Shown: piece after piece, positions 38,610-43,451 of the stretch
How the letters are laid out: each line of letters opens with the position of its first letter
How positions within the stretch are numbered: the stretch's first letter is position 1
DNA from: a virus
Length of the DNA: 43,451 bases
IMG/VR virus record: IMGVR_UViG_3300028559_000074
Coordinates: 1 to 43,451 of that record
Strand: one strand, 5' to 3'
The notes under the pieces: generated by a model
Told to the model about the DNA's origin: nothing
The model's input: only the letters and a program-made list of their open reading frames with translations
Databases searched by the model: none
Made by a program: the position numbers and the translations under genes

Positions 38610-39435
38610 CTACACCGGTTCGAAGTTTAAACTACTTGAACAACTACTACCACAATTTGATTACACAAAACCTTATTTTGTGGATCTTTTTTGTGGTGGT
38701 GGTTCTGTTTATACTAATGTCGTAGATAGATTTGAAAAAGTAATTGCTAATGATGTTATTAAAGATTTAATTGGGATCCATCAATTTTTATTAGATTCTG
38801 ATGATATAATAACTGAGACTAAAACACTTTGTCAAAACTTAAAAATAAGTCAAAAAGACTTTATTGAGTTAAGAGATAGTTACAACTTAACCCCTACACC
38901 TTCTAAATTATGGGCTTTGATGTTAAGTTGTAATTCTAACTTGATTAGATTCAATCAAAGGGGTAAATTTAATCAAACTTGGGGTAAAAGATCTTGGAAT
39001 TCCAACACCGAGACAAAAGTCTCAAAATTTATTCAACATATCAGAAAATTCTCTGATAAAATAAATTTTTCATCAAAAAATTTTAATGAAATGATTATTA
39101 GTAGAGATACATTTTACTATATGGATCCACCTTACGGATATATTAAAAACACAGATGGAAATATTGGTGATAAACAAATATCTGAAGCTGGATATAATAA
39201 TTTTTATTATAAAAATGATGATATTAATTTATATGATTTTTGTCATAAAATTAACAAATTAAATTCATCTTTTATGATATCTGGTGTAATAGAACATGGT
39301 GGTAAAAAAACTTGGATTCTAGATAAACTTATTTCAGATGGATTTAATCATAAAGAGCTAAATTTCAACTACGAGAAGATAAATAAAAGTGGTAGTAAAA
39401 AAGAAACTATAGAGGTTGTTGTTATGAATTATTAA
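38590..39435 (+). CDS. DNA adenine methyltransferase, D12 class
   Basis: Residues 1-45 hold NYTGSKFKLLEQLLPQ and the SAM motif VDLFCGGGSVYTNV (31-44). The catalytic motif is YYMDPPYGY, with DPPY at 179-182. MLSCNSNLIRFNQRGKFNQT lies in the region that recognises the target base and sequence. The length of 281 residues is typical of Dam-like phage enzymes. It is distinct from the 37526 enzyme, so the phage probably methylates two different sites. The 3' end overlaps the convergent homing-endonuclease remnant by 14 bases. Confidence 0.92.
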   Translation: MIETPFNYTGSKFKLLEQLLPQFDYTKPYFVDLFCGGGSVYTNVVDRFEKVIANDVIKDLIGIHQFLLDSDDIITETKTLCQNLKISQKDFIELRDSYNLTPTPSKLWALMLSCNSNLIRFNQRGKFNQTWGKRSWNSNTETKVSKFIQHIRKFSDKINFSSKNFNEMIISRDTFYYMDPPYGYIKNTDGNIGDKQISEAGYNNFYYKNDDINLYDFCHKINKLNSSFMISGVIEHGGKKTWILDKLISDGFNHKELNFNYEKINKSGSKKETIEVVVMNY

Positions 39436-39853
39436 TAATTTTATCAAATTCCTGATAGTTCTTATCAATTATAAACAAAAAATTATAACCCATCTCTTTA
39501 CACTTTTTCATTTTTGCTATATTTTTTTCATTATGTAATTCATATGTGTATGAAGATTTTATTTCAATAATTAAATTAAATTTTTTTATATAAAAATCTG
39601 GAAAATAAATCCTCTTCTTATTTAGAAAATATTCTATTGGTTCTATTTTAGATATTGTAATTTTAGAATGATAATTATCTATAAAATCTATTTCGTATTT
39701 GCCTTGACAGATTAGTCCATGATATTCATATTGTTTATAAGAAGATTTAACAGCTTTTTGATGTATATCATAATTTTGAGAAACATTTTCAAATCCATAC
39801 TTCAAAAGATTTGATAATTTAATTTTACTTTTAATAGCTTCACTCTGAAACAC
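39422..39853 (-). pseudogene. Truncated homing endonuclease (IEIKSS type), N-terminus missing
   Basis: The best start is GTG at 39851-39853; no ATG is available. It begins within what should be the last KYG repeat (LLKYGFENVSQNYDIHQKAV). It then has the linker seen in the 42036 enzyme (ICQGKYEIDFI) and the nuclease core YFPDFYIKKFNLIIEIKSSY, with Asp and Glu-x-Lys of the PD-(D/E)xK type. Relatives carry a zinc-binding N-terminus and several more repeats, so this copy is truncated by about half. Its start abuts another truncated gene at 39926. Confidence 0.68.
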
Positions 39854-39925
39854 GAAGATAATTACAGAGAGTTTCTTTTTAACTATTCCAGATTAGGAAT
39901 ACCCGATCCAACTAAATCAGTTCAT

Positions 39926-40507
39926 ATGTATTTTAAACCAAGTGGTGATTTAATGGAAATGCTTGATTATTTTGGCAGAACTTATAATATTATTCCTCAA
40001 GAAGGAGCTACTTTTGGATTTAATAAAGAATTAAGAAATGGTGGATTAGGAAGTACTTGGTGGTTTGTAAGAAGAACAGTTAAGGATTTTTTAGGCAAGG
40101 ATTCAGATGAGTATAGATTTCCTAGTTATTATGAAAATAAAGATTTATTTATAAAAGCCATAACTAAATATCAAAAAGATTTAATTGCCGGTGGTGTTGT
40201 TGGTAAACTCACTTATGATGAATTACTTAAGATGTCTAAAGAAGAAGGTAAACCATTACAAGTGTGGACTGAATCTCCTTGTTTACACAAAAGAGTTGTG
40301 AAAGTAAAAGATCCAAAACCATATAAGAATGAGCCGGTTTTAACAAAATCTGATTTTGAAAATTTGGGTATTAGTCCAGAACAAATACCACAATTCTATG
40401 AATCTGATTTTGGTAGAAAGATAAAAAGATTTAAAGAAGCTGCTCCTTATGAATTAAGAAGAGAAGAAGCTTTAAGACTATTAAACAGTTGGAAAGAAAG
40501 TATTTAA
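39926..40507 (+). CDS. Hypothetical protein (193 aa), probably 5'-truncated
   Basis: From ATG 39926 the frame encodes 193 residues (GDLMEMLDYFGRTYNIIPQE; STWWFVRRTVKDFLGKDS; ending EEALRLLNSWKESI) with no recognised family. The frame is open upstream to 39818, and from about 39845 it still reads like protein (KHEDNYREFLFNYSRLGIPD). The natural start therefore seems to be lost. The break coincides with the truncated 5' end of the divergent homing endonuclease, so the two were probably joined by one deletion. If translated, ATG 39926 would be the only start. Confidence 0.62.
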   Translation: MYFKPSGDLMEMLDYFGRTYNIIPQEGATFGFNKELRNGGLGSTWWFVRRTVKDFLGKDSDEYRFPSYYENKDLFIKAITKYQKDLIAGGVVGKLTYDELLKMSKEEGKPLQVWTESPCLHKRVVKVKDPKPYKNEPVLTKSDFENLGISPEQIPQFYESDFGRKIKRFKEAAPYELRREEALRLLNSWKESI

Positions 40508-40686
40508 TCTAAATCTTTAGGTTCTTTCTTCTTATCGTATTGATACTTTCTCCATCTTTCTAAATCAGATTCCATTAACTTTCTAAGTCGCTTAGACATA
40601 GTGAAAGAATTTTCTTCACAAAACTTTTTATATTCCTCAATTAGTATCTCAGGCATTCTGAGACTCATCATTCTATCTTTTGGCAT
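40504..40686 (-). CDS. Ribbon-helix-helix (Arc-like) repressor (60 aa)
   Basis: The frame is open to 40725, but the ATG at 40684-40686 (MPKDRMMSLRMPEILIEEYK) is preferred, because upstream codons cover the operator and promoter. The sequence has the ribbon-helix-helix order: strand (RMMSLRMP), helix (EILIEEYKKFCEENSF) and second helix (TMSKRLRKLMESDLERWR), plus a basic tail. Such dimers bind palindromic operators. A perfect 16-bp palindrome overlaps the divergent promoter at 40710, so the protein probably represses itself and the 40743 operon. Confidence 0.78.
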   Translation of the reverse strand: MPKDRMMSLRMPEILIEEYKKFCEENSFTMSKRLRKLMESDLERWRKYQYDKKKEPKDLD

Positions 40687-40697
40687 AATTGTAAATT

Positions 40698-40713
40698 TAT
40701 ATACATGTATATA
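40698..40713. promoter_or_regulatory. Palindromic operator candidate
   Basis: TATATACATGTATATA is a perfect 16-bp palindrome. Its last four bases overlap the start of the TATATTTG -7 element at 40710-40717, and it lies 12 bases upstream of the repressor start. Confidence 0.72.
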
Positions 40714-40717
40714 TTTG
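40710..40717 (+). promoter_or_regulatory. Bacteroidota-type promoter of 40743 operon
   Basis: TATATTTG with TTG at 40689-40691 and an 18-base spacer. The operator palindrome covers part of the spacer and the element itself. Confidence 0.72.
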
Positions 40718-40742
40718 TAATACACCGAAGTTTACAAAAACT

Positions 40743-41306
40743 ATGATTACTTTTTTTCATATCATGAATATGAGAAGAACAATAGTTATTAACTTATTTG
40801 GTGGTCCAGGCGTAGGAAAATCAACACTTTGTGCATCTGTATTTGCCAGATTAAAAATAATGGGAGTTGATTGTGAGATGGCTACGGAATATGTTAAAGA
40901 TATTATTTGGGAGGAAAGTTATAAAAAATTAGAAAATCAAATTTATATCTTTGGAAAACAACATGCTAGAGTTAATAGACTCTTAGGTAAAGTTGATGTG
41001 ATTATAACCGATTCACCATTATTAAATTCAATTGTTTATGACCAAAGTAAAAACGAACCATTGAAACAATTAGTTTTACATGAGTTTAAAAAACTAACCA
41101 CTTTAAACTTCTATATACATCGTAGGTTGAAGTATGAAGAGAATGGTCGAGTTCAGACCTTAGAACAAGCAATCGATGTTGATAATGCTTATCTAGACAT
41201 CATAAAAAACAATAATATAGAATACTCTGAAATAGAGCCAGGTGATATTGACACAATTGTTAAAAAAACATTATCTAAAGTAAATGAATTCGAGAGTGTA
41301 TCCTGA
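40743..41306 (+). CDS. P-loop NTPase (AAA/kinase-like)
   Basis: The product has a perfect Walker A, GGPGVGKST (20-28), and a Walker B-like strand, VDVIITDSPL. The later basic segment YIHRRLKYEENGRVQTLEQA and the small size (187 residues) resemble phage nucleotide or cofactor kinases, such as the AAA_28-type proteins. ATG 40743 is used here; ATGs at 40764 and 40770 (MRRTIVINLFG) are equally plausible and would start directly at the first strand. The gene is controlled by the divergent palindrome. Its end overlaps 41284 by 23 bases. Confidence 0.8.
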   Translation: MITFFHIMNMRRTIVINLFGGPGVGKSTLCASVFARLKIMGVDCEMATEYVKDIIWEESYKKLENQIYIFGKQHARVNRLLGKVDVIITDSPLLNSIVYDQSKNEPLKQLVLHEFKKLTTLNFYIHRRLKYEENGRVQTLEQAIDVDNAYLDIIKNNNIEYSEIEPGDIDTIVKKTLSKVNEFESVS

Positions 41307-41505
41307 GAAGATATTTAATAGAGAATTTGATTCATTTAAAGTGAAGATTTTAGAACTACATTGTCCAAAATGTTTTTCAAAGGATATTTATGCCGATTTG
41401 AACGATGTTTATGTTTGTAAAGAATGTTCGGATAAAAATGATTTTAAAAGTTTATTAACCATCGAACAAGTTAGAGATAGAAAAATTAAAAATATTTTAT
41501 CGTGA
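41284..41505 (+). CDS. Zinc-ribbon protein (73 aa) with shared C-terminal tail
   Basis: Residues 25-50 form a Cys4 ribbon: HCPKC (C27, C30), then VCKEC (C45, C48), spaced as in small zinc-ribbon DNA- or RNA-binding proteins. The end LTIEQVRDRKIKNILS is a copy of the recurrent C-terminal tail. The start lies 23 bases inside the NTPase gene, and its stop overlaps the GTG of the next gene, so all three are co-translated. Its role is unknown. Confidence 0.74.
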   Translation: MNSRVYPEKIFNREFDSFKVKILELHCPKCFSKDIYADLNDVYVCKECSDKNDFKSLLTIEQVRDRKIKNILS

Positions 41506-41849
41506 AGTTAGATGCGCAAATTATCAATCATAATTATGTGACTCGAATGGTGGTCTTTTCTATTTTCCTGTTTAAGAATTATCGTAAAGAAGAGGCTGTT
41601 TATTTCCAGATGATTAACAATTTTTTGAAAAAAAAGATTGGATATAAAATAGATTTATCTATTGAATGTGGTCCTAAATTAGCCTTAGAAGATTCAAGAG
41701 ATATACTAATTGAAAATATACTAAATGATGATGATGACTTTGATCCTATGAATTTGGTTGTTGCGACTTTTAAAACTGCACTAAAAGAAGTTAATATGCA
41801 AATTGACTTAAATAAAGAAGATAAATATGAGAATTACTTATATAGTTAA
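41502..41849 (+). CDS. Hypothetical protein (115 aa); GTG start
   Basis: No family is recognised. GTG at 41502 overlaps the preceding TGA. The protein is helical (NYRKEEAVYFQMINNFLKKK), with an acidic segment (ENILNDDDDFDPMNLVV) and an acidic end. It is the last gene of the 40743 operon; the following AT-rich gap carries the putative late promoter of 41897. Confidence 0.66.
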   Translation: MKLDAQIINHNYVTRMVVFSIFLFKNYRKEEAVYFQMINNFLKKKIGYKIDLSIECGPKLALEDSRDILIENILNDDDDFDPMNLVVATFKTALKEVNMQIDLNKEDKYENYLYS

Positions 41850-41881
41850 ATACTAAATATACAAAAATACACTTTTTATAC

Positions 41882-41895
41882 TTAATATATAAAAA
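41882..41895 (+). promoter_or_regulatory. AT-rich putative late promoter
   Basis: TTAATATATAAAAA ends one base before the ATG at 41897, the tightest spacing seen for this motif. Confidence 0.48.
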
Positions 41896-41896
41896 T

Positions 41897-42058
41897 ATGA
41901 AAGCTAAAGAAGTTATGAAAAAGTTTGATATATCAAGAAATACTTTATCAAACTGGGTTAAAAGGGGTTATATTAAATTTGAAAAGACACTTTCTGGTCG
42001 ATATATCTATATAATCGAAGAAAATAAAGATATTGATGATAATAGACAAGGAAGTTGA
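41897..42058 (+). CDS. MerR-like HTH micro-protein (53 aa) upstream of homing endonuclease
   Basis: A 53-codon frame encodes a MerR/excisionase-like helix-turn-helix: MKAKEVMKKFDISRNTLSNW, then VKRGYIKFEKTLSGRYIY, the classic helix-turn-helix followed by a wing. It overlaps the start of the homing-endonuclease gene at 42036 by 23 bases. Excisionase-like HTHs commonly bind DNA near mobile elements. It could be the targeting partner or regulator of the nuclease, or a split part of it. Confidence 0.72.
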   Translation: MKAKEVMKKFDISRNTLSNWVKRGYIKFEKTLSGRYIYIIEENKDIDDNRQGS

Positions 42059-42959
42059 TATCAGGATAGGTAATAAGGAACAACTAGAACATTATTCTAA
42101 ACTTGGATATCAACCAGAATGGAAAAAAATAATTATAGTAAAAGTTGATCATCTTATGTTAAAAAGTAATGTGAAACTTAGTGTTAAGTGTGATGTTTGT
42201 GAAATTGAAAAGACGCTGGTTTATTCAAAATATACCAAAAATACTAAAAATCTAACAGAAGATTATTGTTGCTCTAATAGATGTGCCATGACTAAACAAG
42301 AAAATACTTGCTTAGAAAAATATGGATTTAATTATCCTGCACAGAATAAGGATATCTATGTTAAAGTGTCAAAATCATGTTTAGATAAATATGGGGTCGA
42401 CCACTATTCAAAAACTGAAGAATATAAAGATAGATATAAAAAAACTTGTCTTGAAAAATACGGAGTTGATAGTTCAAATAAGAGTGTTGAGGTGAAGAAT
42501 AAAATTAGATTATCAATGATTAAAACTTGCGGATTTGAACACGCTCTTCAAAATAGAACAATATTTAGCAATCAACAAAAATCTTCATTTAAAATACTTA
42601 TGTATAAAAATACAAATTTGACTTATCAAGGTTCTTATGAAAAATATTTTTTAGAATTAATGGAGAATAAGGGACTATTGAATGATATATCAAATGGTAA
42701 ATCTTATAATTATAAATTTGATAACAAAGTTAGAGCATACCATTCAGATTTTCTATTTAATAATATAACAATTGAGATAAAATCATCTTGGACATATAAT
42801 AGAAATGATAAAGATAATTTATTAGAATTGAAAAATGAAACAAGATGGCAAACTGTCCGTGACATGGGTGATGACATAATTATTTTAAAATCAAAAGAAG
42901 AAATTAAAAACTATGTAGATAATATAGTATATAATATAAAAATAAATGAAATACAATGA
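42036..42959 (+). CDS. Homing endonuclease with KYG repeats and IEIKSS-type nuclease domain (307 aa)
   Basis: The ATG at 42036 follows an in-frame TTG at 42033. The N-terminus (MIIDKEVDIRI...SNVKLSVKCDVCEIEK) is homologous to that of the 9910 enzyme (MILDRKVKIKI...SNLKVNVCCDIC). A second Cys cluster (YCCSNRC) and KYG repeats (EKYGFNYPAQ, DKYGVDHYSK, EKYGVDSSNK) follow. The C-terminal nuclease differs: AYHSDFLFNNITIEIKSSWT, with the Asp and Glu-x-Lys of a PD-(D/E)xK site. It therefore pairs a shared targeting module with a different cutting domain. Its stop overlaps the next ATG. Confidence 0.82.
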   Translation: MIIDKEVDIRIGNKEQLEHYSKLGYQPEWKKIIIVKVDHLMLKSNVKLSVKCDVCEIEKTLVYSKYTKNTKNLTEDYCCSNRCAMTKQENTCLEKYGFNYPAQNKDIYVKVSKSCLDKYGVDHYSKTEEYKDRYKKTCLEKYGVDSSNKSVEVKNKIRLSMIKTCGFEHALQNRTIFSNQQKSSFKILMYKNTNLTYQGSYEKYFLELMENKGLLNDISNGKSYNYKFDNKVRAYHSDFLFNNITIEIKSSWTYNRNDKDNLLELKNETRWQTVRDMGDDIIILKSKEEIKNYVDNIVYNIKINEIQ

Positions 42960-43451
42960 AATATAGTATCCTACACATTGAGGGTGGCATCGGCAAAAAC
43001 ATATTAGCCACCGCAGTTGTGTCATCAATAAAAACTTCAGATCCTGAACGGAAAATAATTGTGGTTTCTGCTTGGCCTCAAGTATGGTTTAATAATCCAG
43101 ATGTTCATCAAGTATTTCCTTTTGGACAACTTGCTAATTTCTACAAAAATTACATTCAAAATCAAGATGTAAAAATATATCGACATGATCCTTATTTTTC
43201 TGAGGATTACATCTTGAATAAAAATCACCTAATTAATATTTGGTGTGATTTGTGTGGTTCACCTTGGAATGGAAAAGCACCACAAATTTATTTCTCACCT
43301 TTAGAAATAGAATATCTTAAATTAAAGATGTTACAGAATGTGACTAAACCAATCTTTTTACTTCATACTAATGGTGGTGGTGGAAATGCAAGACCATATT
43401 CTTGGTATCGCGATTTACCTTTTCAAAATTCTAAAGATGTGGTAGATCATT
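42956..43451 (+). CDS. Glycosyltransferase-like protein (GT9/GT-B type), partial
   Basis: The gene starts at ATG 42956, overlapping the homing-endonuclease stop, and runs off the right edge after about 165 codons. The N-terminus MKYSILHIEGGIGKNILATA has the Gly-rich loop and helix of GT-B enzymes such as ADP-heptose transferases. IIVVSAWPQVWFNNPDVHQV and FLLHTNGGGGN follow, the latter resembling the donor-phosphate loop. It would transfer a sugar to host or phage glycans or DNA. With 28290 it is the second glycosyltransferase of the window. The ending is not seen. Confidence 0.7.
   Translation, partial: MKYSILHIEGGIGKNILATAVVSSIKTSDPERKIIVVSAWPQVWFNNPDVHQVFPFGQLANFYKNYIQNQDVKIYRHDPYFSEDYILNKNHLINIWCDLCGSPWNGKAPQIYFSPLEIEYLKLKMLQNVTKPIFLLHTNGGGGNARPYSWYRDLPFQNSKDVVDH

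Noticed and set aside
40687-40725. Thirteen-residue extension of the Arc-like protein
   Set aside because: It would place the operator and promoter inside the coding region; ATG 40686 starts directly before the DNA-binding strand.
42956-43451. The minus-strand 63-codon frame at the right edge
   Set aside because: It is antisense to the glycosyltransferase-like gene, which starts with a coupled ATG and has a coherent N-terminal Gly-rich loop.

Overview
The window looks like part of a large, AT-rich tailed-phage genome (T4-like or jumbo in style) whose host is a member of Bacteroidota, probably Flavobacteriia. Three lines of sequence evidence support the host. Ten promoters match the Bacteroidota form, TTTG, about 19 bases, TATATTTG. 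Shine-Dalgarno sequences are almost absent. A phage-borne secreted protein ends in a type IX secretion (CHU_C / gliding-motility) sorting domain. Genes are short, tightly packed and often overlap by a few bases. Both strands are used and no gap exceeds 300 bases. All three stop codons are used. There is no ribosomal RNA, integrase or CRISPR array, and no introns were seen.

Layout. At 1-3147 the two type II topoisomerase subunits (T4 gp39- and gp52-like) lie on opposite strands with a homing endonuclease between them. From 3149 to 9937 there are small unknown genes plus a rhomboid protease, an FCP1-like HAD phosphatase and a flavodoxin-fold reductase. A zincin-VWA protein with a DnaJ-like zinc insert is at 11710-13191. 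From 14686 to 19338 come several genes that share a short N-terminal peptide and may be internal head proteins, together with a CCA-adding enzyme. Two secreted PKD-like proteins (19411-20611) precede a 2H phosphoesterase. A doubly promoted unknown gene, a tRNA-Leu(UAA), a broken HNH gene and a MoxR-like AAA ATPase fill 21763-24288. Nucleases, a DUF151-UVR protein, a glycosyltransferase and a stand-alone class II aminoacyl-tRNA synthetase core follow to 30166. From 31777 to 39435 there are a candidate restriction enzyme with a methyltransferase, a methyltransferase-like gene cut at its SAM motif, and two D12 adenine methyltransferases. The right end has an Arc-like repressor with a palindromic operator, a P-loop NTPase, and the start of a second glycosyltransferase.

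Themes. Nine homing endonucleases of four nuclease types are scattered between genes, several with small companion ORFs, and at least two truncation junctions are visible. Seven unrelated small proteins end in the same C-terminal helix, R-[DE]-x-[KQ]-[IL]-x-x-[IL]. Six or seven others begin with M-[KR]-[YH]-L-x-x-F, like the T4 capsid-targeting sequence. A second AT-rich motif, TTAATATATAAAA, lies just upstream of the start codons of homing endonucleases and putative head proteins and may be the late promoter. The strongest candidates for an undescribed system are the shared C-terminal tail, the phage-encoded type IX secretion cargo, and the strongly promoted zincin-VWA / MoxR / 21886 gene set.
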